Positions 17,766 through 25,118 of a stretch of DNA of 46,608 nucleotides are shown piece by piece. Source of the DNA: Opitutales bacterium (GTDB lineage Bacteria > Verrucomicrobiota > Verrucomicrobiia > Opitutales > Oceanipulchritudinaceae); assembly GCA_007133065.1 (NCBI GenBank), contig SLNJ01000041.1, positions 1 through 46,608 of the forward strand. Direction: 5' to 3'. Within the stretch, counting starts at the first letter, position 1. Each line of letters starts with the position of its first letter. The notes under the pieces are model-generated. The model was not told the DNA's origin, did no database searches, and saw nothing but the letters and a program-made list of their open reading frames with translations. The translations under genes and the position numbers were made by a program.

Positions 17766-17915
17766 TGCCGCAACAGCGCCGATACGCCTCGCGAAACAAA
17801 CAGTACCGCGGTGCAGCGGACAAAAGCATGAACCGCACGATTCCTTTGGAACTCGGCGCGTGCGCCGATTGCCGGAGCCCGGAATTCGAGGGTGATCGCG
17901 AACCCCATTCTTTGC

Positions 17916-18431
17916 ATGCATCTTTACGACAAACTGAAGGAACTTGGATTGGACTACGTACGTGTGGACCACCCTCCTGTGTACACGTGCGCCGAGGCAA
18001 ACAAGCACGTCCCCCATCTCCCGGGAATTCGCACAAAAAACCTCTTCGCCCGCGATGCGAAAGGGCGGCGGCACTTCCTCGTCGTGGTCCCCGATGAGGC
18101 GGCGGTCGACCTGAACGAGTTGGGGCGCTCCTTGGGCGCGGGACGCCTCAGCATGGGCTCCCCCGATCGCCTGATGGAGTACCTCGGGGTGGAACCGGGT
18201 GCGGTCTCGATTCTCTCGCTTGTGAACGATCCGGAGAGAAGGGTCGAAGTCGTGATCGACCGGAGTGTCTGGGAGGCCGAGATCCTCCAGTGCCATCCCC
18301 TCGTGAATACCAGTACCCTCGCGATCGCGAAGGCGCACCTCGTCACGTTGCTCGGGTTTGCGGAGCACGCCCCCACGGTGCTCGATGTCCCGCTCCGTCC
18401 CCCCGCACTCCCACCGGACCCCGAGTCGTGA
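17916..18431 (+). CDS. YbaK/ProX-type prolyl-tRNA editing domain protein
   Basis: About 171 residues. The N terminus LYDKLKELGLDYVRVDHPPV matches the start of free-standing aminoacyl-tRNA deacylases (PrdX/ProXp-ala type), followed by YTCAEANKHVPHLPGIRTKN, HFLVVVPDEAAVDLNEL with the editing-site Lys region upstream, and LGVEPGAVSILSLVND. The C-terminal VEVVIDRSVWEAEILQCHPL and NTSTLAIAK complete the domain. It should hydrolyse mischarged tRNA (probably Ala-tRNA-Pro) in the cytoplasm. GTG at 17892 is an alternative start, but ATG 17916 gives the usual family N terminus. It is a housekeeping-type gene lying between two sulfatases with no evident link. Confidence 0.88.
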   Translation: MHLYDKLKELGLDYVRVDHPPVYTCAEANKHVPHLPGIRTKNLFARDAKGRRHFLVVVPDEAAVDLNELGRSLGAGRLSMGSPDRLMEYLGVEPGAVSILSLVNDPERRVEVVIDRSVWEAEILQCHPLVNTSTLAIAKAHLVTLLGFAEHAPTVLDVPLRPPALPPDPES

Positions 18432-18436
18432 GACCG

Positions 18437-18533
18437 GAGGCCGAATCCAAGCGAGGCGGGCCTGGCGAAACCGAAACCGCGGACCTGCGGGTCCAGATCG
18501 CGGGCGGAGAGAGCGACACGGTGAGGAAGGCAT
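18437..18533 (-). pseudogene. Possible decayed hicA toxin gene downstream of hicB
   Basis: The hicB stop overlaps an ATG (TGATG at 18535-18531), the usual junction of hicB-hicA pairs. The ATG frame itself is not HicA-like. In the neighbouring frame the translation reads LPHRVALSARDLDP then QVRGFGFARPAS, which lines up with the HicA N-terminal pattern LPxVSGRDLVRALRxFGFxxxRQxGSH. No intact HicA (~60-80 residues with the catalytic His) can be assembled on either strand. This is a weak, pattern-based call. Confidence 0.3.
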
Positions 18534-18739
18534 CAGGTCGCCACCTCTACTTGCCGGGTTTCAATCGTCAAAGGCAACCCCTGCTCGGCCCGCACCTCCA
18601 GACACAAAGCGATGGCTTCCTGAAGGTTCTGTATGGCCGCCTCCTTGGTCTCTCCCTGACTGACACAACCGGGGATCGAAGGACATTCCGCAACCCAGAC
18701 GCCGTCCTCATCCCGGTCCAATGTGGCGATAAATTCCAT
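18533..18739 (-). CDS. hicB: HicB family antitoxin
   Basis: 68 residues from ATG 18739. It matches the short HicB partial RNase-H-like fold: MEFIATLDRDEDGVWVAECP, SIPGCVSQGETKEAAIQNLQ, then EAIALCLEVRAEQGL. The longer frame upstream (to 18868) is not like HicB and is ignored. HicB normally neutralises the HicA mRNA interferase and represses its own operon. There is no C-terminal DNA-binding extension here, as expected for the short type. No intact hicA is adjacent on either side, so this antitoxin appears orphaned or belongs to a decayed module. Confidence 0.85.
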   Translation of the reverse strand: MEFIATLDRDEDGVWVAECPSIPGCVSQGETKEAAIQNLQEAIALCLEVRAEQGLPLTIETRQVEVAT

Positions 18740-19054
18740 GATGGCTACTTTACCCGCTCCACGCATTCCGTCAATCCCCGCAACCGCCATCTTCCTCGTC
18801 CTCCATGTCGGCCAGTTCGGCCCGGATTTGCCGGTCGCAACGCCCAGAGGGCACCCGCTGCTCCTCACCCTCCGCTTCGCTGCGGGCTACGCCATCCTGG
18901 CGCAAAGCGTGACCCCAGCCAAATTTTTCTGCCCTCCATTTTTCTGCCACAGAAAGCCGCCATTGGAACAGGCTTGGCAACAAGCGTGATGTTCGCCCGG
19001 TCCTTGACCCAACAACCACAGCAACTCAGACTGGTAGCAATGAGGAGAGCCGAC
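18740..19054. other. Non-coding interval with a short direct repeat
   Basis: Between hicB and the downstream sulfatase. It contains two direct copies of the 11-mer ATTTTTCTGCC at 18923-18933 and 18938-18948, a spacing of 15 bp. Otherwise nothing recognisable; ORFs on either strand here have no protein-like signature. Confidence 0.5.
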
Positions 19055-20506
19055 ATGCCCCCTCCCAACATCATCCTGATCCTCTGCGACCAGATGCGTG
19101 GTGATGCACTCGGTGCCGACGGCAACGCGTCTATCCGCACACCCAACCTGGATGCCTTGGCAGCCAAAGGGACCCGATTCAAGCATGCCTATTCGGCGGT
19201 GCCTTCGTGCATCCCAGCCAGAGCATGTCTTTGGACAGGGCAGAACCAGTGGCACGCGGGACTTCTCGGAATGGGTAGCGGACAGGGCCCGATTCCCAAT
19301 GACTACCCGTACACGATCGCCGGGGAGCTGACACGAGGCGGCTACCGTACGCACATGGTGGGGAAGGGACATTTTCATCCCCAACGTACATCTATGGGTT
19401 TTCAATCGACCGAACTCGATGAATCCGGACGCATGCCCGACAGTGAGCATAGACAATGGTTTCGAGCACACGCACCAGAAGGGGTGACACCCGATGACCA
19501 CGGGGTCGGTTTCAACTCCTGGCACGCTCGACCGTGGCACACCGAAGAGCGACTCCATCCCACACCATGGACGATGATGCGCGCACTGGATTTCCTCCAG
19601 CACCGTGATGCCGACCGTCCGTTTTTCCTGAATATCTCCTTTGCACGCCCCCATTCACCCTACGTGCCACCCGAGCACTATTTCGCCATGTACGATACCC
19701 ATGGCACACCTCCCGCAACCATCGGCGACTGGGCAGACATGCATGATGCACCGCCGCAAGAAAGCCGCGCTCCCGATGCGTGGCACGGGCGGATGTCACC
19801 GTGGGAGATCCACCGTGCCCGCGCCGGCTATTACGGAGAGATATCGTTTATAGACAGTCAGATCGGTCGGCTGTCGAATTGGATGACCGCCAACTTAAGC
19901 ACAACCGAACGCAAGAATACCTGGATTATATTCAGCTCAGACCACGGCGACATGCTCGGCGATCACCATCTGTGGCGTAAGACTTATGCGTATGAAGGTA
20001 GCGCACGCATCCCTTTTCTGATGGTTCCGCCAGAAGGCTCCGAACGGGCCGTAGCCGATGAGGTGGTCGAACTGCGCGACATCATGCCCACCATACTCGA
20101 CGTAGCCGGACTGGAGTGTCCATCCACTGTCGACGGTCGCAGCGTCCTTCCGCTTTCAAAACAACCGGCTGCTGACTGGCGACCGTACATCCACGGTGAA
20201 CACTGTACCTGCTACCATCGAACCCAGGAAATGCAGTATGTCACGAACGGACTGCGCAAGTTCATCTGGCTACCCCGTATCGATGAAGAACAATTTTTTG
20301 ACCTGCAAATAGATCCCGGCGAAACACGCAATCTGATCGCCAGCCCGGATCACCAGGATGAGATCCGAGCGTGGCGGAACAACCTGATCGTTGAGTTGCA
20401 GGCGCGAAATTGCGGATGGGTAAAAGACGGCCGTCTATCGTGTCCTAACGAGGTACTCAAGTCACCATATAATCGCGTCAGACGAATGAGTGGGCACAAA
20501 GCATGA
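19055..20506 (+). CDS. Sulfatase (arylsulfatase-like)
   Basis: 483 residues. GAGGAG at 19042-19047 lies seven bases before ATG 19055, which fixes the start; the open frame extends far upstream but without sulfatase sequence. The metal-binding NIILILCDQMRGDALGADGN, formylglycine site C-I-P-A-R at Cys52 (AVPSCIPARACLWTGQ), MVGKGHFHP, SFARPHSPYVPPEHYFAMYD, and IIFSSDHGDMLGDHHLWRKT are all intact. The end has FFDLQIDPGETRNL, the usual C-terminal sulfatase block. It has no signal peptide. Base composition is slightly less GC-rich than the neighbouring genes, a possible sign of separate acquisition. Immediately downstream is a deleted sulfatase relic. Confidence 0.92.
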   Translation: MPPPNIILILCDQMRGDALGADGNASIRTPNLDALAAKGTRFKHAYSAVPSCIPARACLWTGQNQWHAGLLGMGSGQGPIPNDYPYTIAGELTRGGYRTHMVGKGHFHPQRTSMGFQSTELDESGRMPDSEHRQWFRAHAPEGVTPDDHGVGFNSWHARPWHTEERLHPTPWTMMRALDFLQHRDADRPFFLNISFARPHSPYVPPEHYFAMYDTHGTPPATIGDWADMHDAPPQESRAPDAWHGRMSPWEIHRARAGYYGEISFIDSQIGRLSNWMTANLSTTERKNTWIIFSSDHGDMLGDHHLWRKTYAYEGSARIPFLMVPPEGSERAVADEVVELRDIMPTILDVAGLECPSTVDGRSVLPLSKQPAADWRPYIHGEHCTCYHRTQEMQYVTNGLRKFIWLPRIDEEQFFDLQIDPGETRNLIASPDHQDEIRAWRNNLIVELQARNCGWVKDGRLSCPNEVLKSPYNRVRRMSGHKA

Positions 20507-20509
20507 TAG

Positions 20510-20782
20510 CGCGCCATCGATTTTCTGCGTCAGCAGGACGGCTCGCAGCCCTTTTTCTGCAAGGCGAGTATCTTCGATCCCCCCATCCACGGCACCATGA
20601 TCCGTGACGGTCGCTACAAGCTGGCCGATGGTTCGACCCAAGGCAGGCGCGATCGCCTACCCTCCGCCTCCGTCATCGGCCTGCCGCGGCGCGGTCGAGG
20701 AAGACCCCAATATTCGGGTGATCGCGGAGCAGGGAGACCGGCAGGGCGGGAGTTGGCGCGGTTGAAGACAATCGCGCGATGA
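20510..20782 (+). pseudogene. Sulfatase gene relic with internal deletion
   Basis: Starting three bases after the previous gene's stop, one continuous frame reads RAIDFLRQQDGSQPFFCKAS IFDPP, the mid-protein sulfatase block, and then jumps directly to GTMIRDGRYKLADGST, a C-terminal sulfatase block. About 200 or more residues that normally separate these are missing, as are the catalytic N-terminal third and any start. Further on, the frame VEEDPNIRVIAEQGDRQ switches to ELARLKTIAR after a 1-base shift, showing additional decay. The sequence is not a copy of the intact upstream sulfatase. Confidence 0.7.
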
Positions 20783-20888
20783 TCGTCTTGGACGTGGAAT
20801 CGGACTGATCTGGAATGCTTTTGCCGGGATTGGACATCATTTTGCAGAAACATTTGTCAAGGCGGCTCCTCGGTGAGGATGCGCGCCG

Positions 20889-22772
20889 CTACGCCGGCTC
20901 CGCATCCAGGCGGACGAATCCGCGCGGGGGAATGACGACCCCGAGCGTGCCGTCGGCATCGGAGCGGACCGATTTCCGCATCTCCGGCTCCGCGGGCGTT
21001 CCCGTCTCGAGAAACGCCGCGTTGTAAGACCGCAATTGCCACGTCCGCGGGAGGGCTTGGTCGAGACGGATTGCCGGTTCGCACGGCGCTGTGCCGTAGT
21101 TCCAGGCCAACAGCCGGATCCGGTCCGGCGCCCGCAGGAGCCAGCCCTGCAACTCGAGCGGGGAGGACGAGTGGAGCGGGATCGACTCGCCCGCCTCGAA
21201 CCCGCGCAGCACCGCGAACGCATGGTAGAGCGGATACACCGAGCCGGTTTCTCCATCGAACAATCCCCGCGGGCCGCTGATCTCGTAATACGTCGCCGCG
21301 CCGGCGCCGCCCGCCGCGATCGCCCTGAGGCTTCCGAGCGTCCAGACAGCTCCGAACGGCTCCATCTGGCGCGGGTCGATCGATTCGGGGAGCACGGCTC
21401 CGGCCCCGGCGGACGCGGGATCCGTGGCGTTCGGATTGAACCGCGGACGCAGCGTGACCGGCGTGACCACCGCCCCCTTCCCCCCGGCGATCATGCGGGC
21501 GTTTTCGATTACGAGCGTCTGCATCGCCAGCGTTTCGACCAGCGAATCGTCGTCGAATGCGTGGACCTGCGGATTGATTGAAAACGCCACGAAATCAAAT
21601 GCCCCGGCCTCCGGACGGTTGCGGTTGAGTTCCGTGAAATACGCGTTGGTCCCCGTTCCGATCGGTGTGCCGGATCCCAACAGGGAGCGGCAGCGCTCCA
21701 GGAAAGCCGCGCCGAGGGGAGCTCCCGCCCGGTCGAGGAGGACCCAACGATCAACCCGGGGCAGTGCGTCCCGCAGGGCGGTCAGAGCGGTTTCCCCGCC
21801 GTCTTCGACGAAAATTACCGCCTCGACGCCGGCGCCAACCCGCTCGGCGGAGTCCCGGACATTCCCAGCCAGCGCTGCCGAAGCCGGATCCCCGGCCCGC
21901 AGGTCGAGGCGCAGGTGGCGGACTGGCAGTTGTGCCAGGAGACCGCTCTCGAAATCGCTCAACGGCTCCGTGCGCCCGGCGGGCCAGCCGAACCCGATCG
22001 GCGGTACCGGCCGACCGGCCGCCGCGTCGAGGCGCAGTTCGGAATCCCGGGGCGTCGCCCGCGCAGGCGCGGCATCCGCCGCGCCGAGCAACCGAATGCG
22101 CAGGCGCTGGGAGATCCGATCCCCCGCGGACAACCGCACCGGGAACGGGCGCTCGAGCGGTGTGCAGTACGTCTTGTACGACGCGTCGGTCCAGTTGCGC
22201 TGATCCTCCATCTCAAAGACCTCTCCCTCCATCCGGACCTCGAGGGAGAGGCCCGCCGCAACCGGGTGCGCAATCGCCCGGATGTTAAAGAACGGCTGAT
22301 GGGGAGAAATCCGCTCGGGGAAGCACCCCTCCGTCACCTCCCCCTCCGGGTTCTCCACCCGGCACGGACGGCCGGCCAGCTCCGGAGGATGCAACACGCA
22401 GAACCCGATCCGATTCCGCTGAAAATCGCGCAGGGCCTCCCCGTCGAAAGTGAAGTCCACAGTCCCCTCCGGCGTCCCGGACAAACGCCCCGCCCACCGA
22501 AAGTCGACCTCCCCGCTCCGGCAGCGGACCGCAAAGGTGAGATCAAACGCGTCGTCGCCGATCTCGCACCGCTCCAGTGTGATCTCCGGCGCAATCGTGT
22601 CCCAGTTCCGGTCCCGGACTGCGGCGTACGCGCCGCGCAAAACTTCGATGTCACCCAGCCGAAGATACCGCAGGAACCCGTCCGAGGGCTGGAAGACCAT
22701 CGAGAGCGGACCGGCGTTGAGCGTCAGGACTTCGGGCATGGCGCGTGTGGGTACATCGGTTTCAGCAACCAT
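20889..22772 (-). CDS. apnL: D-apionolactonase (apionate lactonase family)
   Basis: 627 residues. The N-terminal domain has LNAGPLSMVFQPSDGFLRYL, RDRNWDTIAPEI, NRIGFCVLHPPELAGRPCRV and the very characteristic GEVFEMEDQRNWTDASYKTY block. These match, from memory, the N-terminal domain of D-apionate lactonases described in D-apiose pathways. A central TIM-barrel-like domain follows, with FDFVAFSINPQVHAFDDDSL, and a beta-sandwich C-terminal domain ends in VVIPPRGFVRLDA. The reaction is hydrolysis of D-apionolactone to D-apionate in the cytoplasm. It is the only pathway gene transcribed alone; it diverges from the HEAT/ceramidase-like pair. ATG 22772 or 22739 may be the start. Confidence 0.82.
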   Translation of the reverse strand: MVAETDVPTRAMPEVLTLNAGPLSMVFQPSDGFLRYLRLGDIEVLRGAYAAVRDRNWDTIAPEITLERCEIGDDAFDLTFAVRCRSGEVDFRWAGRLSGTPEGTVDFTFDGEALRDFQRNRIGFCVLHPPELAGRPCRVENPEGEVTEGCFPERISPHQPFFNIRAIAHPVAAGLSLEVRMEGEVFEMEDQRNWTDASYKTYCTPLERPFPVRLSAGDRISQRLRIRLLGAADAAPARATPRDSELRLDAAAGRPVPPIGFGWPAGRTEPLSDFESGLLAQLPVRHLRLDLRAGDPASAALAGNVRDSAERVGAGVEAVIFVEDGGETALTALRDALPRVDRWVLLDRAGAPLGAAFLERCRSLLGSGTPIGTGTNAYFTELNRNRPEAGAFDFVAFSINPQVHAFDDDSLVETLAMQTLVIENARMIAGGKGAVVTPVTLRPRFNPNATDPASAGAGAVLPESIDPRQMEPFGAVWTLGSLRAIAAGGAGAATYYEISGPRGLFDGETGSVYPLYHAFAVLRGFEAGESIPLHSSSPLELQGWLLRAPDRIRLLAWNYGTAPCEPAIRLDQALPRTWQLRSYNAAFLETGTPAEPEMRKSVRSDADGTLGVVIPPRGFVRLDAEPA

Positions 22773-22881
22773 CCAACGGTATCGGTATCACCCGCCCTCT
22801 GACAAGCGTATCCATCGGCGATCGTTTCCGTTTGACCCCGTCACCGCGCCCGGTGTTGATGATCCGCAACGGAGAGCAACG

Positions 22882-23162
22882 ATGCGAAGACCATGGGATT
22901 TATTGCTTGAGGAGGGACTCGGGAGCGGGGACCCGGTGGTTCAGGCGGACGCCGCGCGGCTCCTCGGCGAACTGGGTGATGCGCGGGCGGTCGGTTCGCT
23001 GATCGATTACGTCCGCGGGTCACGACACAACACCAAGAACGCCGGATTCGACGCTCTCGGGAGAATCGGGGATCGGAACGCAATTGAGGCGATCCGTCTC
23101 CGCGCGTGCGGCTCCAGGCCGCTTGGCACCTGGCAGCGTGGGAGGAGGCGCGCGCATCGTGA
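22882..23162 (+). pseudogene. HEAT-repeat protein gene with a frameshift
   Basis: ATG 22882 has GGAG seven bases upstream. The frame reads DPVVQADAARLLGELGDARA and KNAGFDALGRIGDRNAIEAI, two HEAT repeats. Around 23090-23105 the HEAT pattern moves to another frame, PRVRLQAAWHLAAWEEARAS, which ends at TGA 23160-23162 in a GTGA overlap with the next gene. The frame change implies a 1-base loss, or a sequencing error, plus a shortened inter-repeat loop. If intact the protein would be about 93 residues, a small repeat scaffold co-translated with the ceramidase-like protein. Confidence 0.6.
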
Positions 23163-24457
23163 ACCCGGACACGGCGGCAAGCTTTCGAGCCGGCGTTGCG
23201 CGCCGCGATATCGCACCGCCGCAACCGCGGCTGCTGAAGCCGACGGGCATGGGGCGCCCGCACCCGACCCGCGGGGTTCTGGACCCGCTCTTCGTCGAAG
23301 CGCTGGCCGTACAGGCGGCCGGGCGGACCGGGTTCGTGATCACAGCGGACCTGCGCACTTTCGAACCGAAATGGGTGACCTCGATTCGGGAGACCGTCGC
23401 GGATCGCACGGGATGCGACCCGTGGGCGATTCTCTTCTCCTCGACCCACAACCACTGCAGCTCTCCGGCTGCAGCGGACAATTCGCCCGTTGCGGTCGCT
23501 GCCGCGGAAGAGGCGAACCTGAAGATCTGCGATGCGACGGTGGCGGCGTGCTGTGCGGCGTTCGAGTCGATGCGCCCCGCCGAATGGGCAAGCGCGACAA
23601 CCCACCTGGCCGCACCGATCGGCGAGAACCGGCGGATGCGGTTTTCCGGCGGCATTTGCCTGAACAGTTGGGGCGCCGGGCCGATCGTTCCGCCCGGGCG
23701 GCGAATCACCGGTCCGGCCGGACCCGACAGCACCCGGATCGATATGATGGCCGTGCGGGCGCCGGGCGCGGCATCGCCCTTCGCGCTCCTGGTAAGCTAC
23801 GCCACCCACCCCCACCTCTACGAGTTGCCGGCCTTCAGCGGTGAGTTTCCGGGCGCGGCCAAGCGGATCCTGGCGGAACGCCTTCCCGGAACAACCATTC
23901 TGCACGCCAACCATGCCGGCGGGGATATCGACATCCACTGCGTCCACCCGATGCCGGACGACCCGGAGGCGAAGATCGCATGGTTCCAGGAGAGCGCGCA
24001 CCGCATGGGCGAGCGGTTCGCCGACGCCGTCGTGCCGGCAATTCCCGCGGACGGATACACCCGTCCCGCCGACCTGCGCCACACCCACTTCACCACCGAA
24101 CATCAGGTGACCGATCCCGCACAGCGCCCGGTCTATATCAACGCCCTGGCGCTCGGTGACACGGCGCTGCTCAGCATCCCCGGAGAACTCTTCCATGAGC
24201 TCGGACGGCAAATCCATGCCGATTGCCCGTTCTCGAGTCTCTGCCTGATGGCGTACAACGGATCGGGCGCGTACATGGCACCGCCGATCGGGTTCGAGCA
24301 GGGTGGATACGAGGTGATGCGCGGAACCAGCTTTCCCAGACCGGGAGAGGATCCACTCAGCCCCCGCCCGCGCCGTGTGCCGGTTCCAATGAACATGGGT
24401 ACGCGGGTCGTGGAGGAGGCCCGGAAGCTCCTCGAACGACTCCACCGAGCGGGTTGA
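23159..24457 (+). CDS. Neutral/alkaline ceramidase N-terminal-like hydrolase
   Basis: 432 residues from GTG 23159, preceded by AGGAGG ten bases upstream and overlapping the HEAT-repeat reading frame by GTGA; longer starts give only shadow residues. The sequence FRAGVARRDIAPPQPRLLKP opens the neutral ceramidase-like domain. FSSTHNHCSS contains the THNH zinc-ligand motif, SYATHPHLYELPAFSGEFPG a second His cluster, and LSIPGELFHELGRQIHADCP the C-terminal part. Many bacterial members of this domain family are not true ceramidases and act on unknown amide or ester substrates. It stands between apnL and the RuBisCO-like gene, so a role in apiose-polymer use is possible but unproven. Confidence 0.8.
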   Translation: MNPDTAASFRAGVARRDIAPPQPRLLKPTGMGRPHPTRGVLDPLFVEALAVQAAGRTGFVITADLRTFEPKWVTSIRETVADRTGCDPWAILFSSTHNHCSSPAAADNSPVAVAAAEEANLKICDATVAACCAAFESMRPAEWASATTHLAAPIGENRRMRFSGGICLNSWGAGPIVPPGRRITGPAGPDSTRIDMMAVRAPGAASPFALLVSYATHPHLYELPAFSGEFPGAAKRILAERLPGTTILHANHAGGDIDIHCVHPMPDDPEAKIAWFQESAHRMGERFADAVVPAIPADGYTRPADLRHTHFTTEHQVTDPAQRPVYINALALGDTALLSIPGELFHELGRQIHADCPFSSLCLMAYNGSGAYMAPPIGFEQGGYEVMRGTSFPRPGEDPLSPRPRRVPVPMNMGTRVVEEARKLLERLHRAG

Positions 24458-24459
24458 TT

Positions 24460-24551
24460 GTCGAGTCCCGACTAAAAATTGACCGTGTCTTTGGTTCTTT
24501 GGGTTGGTTGTGATCGTGCGTGGTTGGTGGGATCAGCGGGAGCGACGGGTG
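24460..24551 (+). repeat. 92-bp dispersed intergenic repeat, copy 1
   Basis: Starts 3 bases after the ceramidase-like stop. It is nearly the same as 39497-39588, beginning GTCGAGTCC.GACTA and containing an invariant core TTTGGTTCTTTGGGTTGGTT; both copies end in CAGCGGGAGCGACGGGTG. Both copies contain the small palindrome AGTC..GACT near the left end. Both lie immediately downstream or between genes in the same orientation relative to the plus strand. Confidence 0.85.
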
Positions 24552-24709
24552 CGCGTCTGGAGGGCATGGAAGCCGTTGGGTTCGTTGTCTGCGGCGGTAG
24601 GGCATTCCACCCAACAGATAACGGCGCCGCAGGCGCAACTGAGCTGCCGGTTGCCAGTTGCACGCTGCCAAACTGTCAACCTATGGCCGGAGCGGACAGT
24701 GCCTCACGC

Positions 24710-24769
24710 CAAGACGCGAAGGCGCAAAGAAAAGAAAACGAAAGAATGGCTTCGCGTCTTAGCGTCTTG
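24710..24769. repeat. Imperfect 20-bp inverted repeat (TTCGCGTCTT type)
   Basis: 24710-24729 and 24750-24769 are inverted copies with 17 of 20 positions matching (CAAGACGC.AAG.CGC.AAG), separated by 20 bp of A-rich sequence. The hairpin resembles short intergenic elements that I have seen scattered in many Gram-negative and PVC genomes. It lies within the 661-bp gap before the RuBisCO-like gene; the rest of that gap (24552-25118) shows no gene or clear promoter. Confidence 0.6.
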
Positions 24770-25118
24770 AGCGACCAACGGGAGCGGGCGCGAGACAATA
24801 CCCGGAGATGAAAGATCAGGCAAAGATTATCAGATCGCCGGGCATTCGACAGGTTACTGGCTGTGCTCACTCGCATATCCACGCAGAGCGATCAACTCCG
24901 TTCGCTGCGCTCACTGCGTGATAGTCCTCCACGTTGGAGCCTTTAGGCGGTTTTAGCGCTGAAGTGGGCCGCATCAATCAATTCGGCAGGCTCATGACAG
25001 GTGCAGAACTTGCTCCAACGATCGCCCCCAGATGAAATCGCCCTGGGTCGGCTGGGGTTCACGCCACAATTCCCCTTGTCTCCCGCTCCGGTTTCCGATC
25101 ACAATCCGCCGCATTCCG

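Noticed and set aside
18290..19054. Extending the second sulfatase upstream to make a 738-residue protein
   Set aside because: The added frame crosses the editing-domain gene's end and hicB antisense, has no domain, and a GAGGAG site fixes the start at 19055.
22450..23844. 464-residue plus-strand ORF overlapping apnL and the ceramidase-like gene
   Set aside because: Only residues from 22882 to about 23090 resemble protein (HEAT repeats); the rest is shadow of apnL and the hydrolase.
24357..24671. Shared antisense peptide THDHNQPKEPKTRS in ORFs over both copies of the 92-bp repeat
   Set aside because: Similarity is fully explained by the repeated DNA; flanking residues do not correspond and there is no start with a ribosome-binding site.
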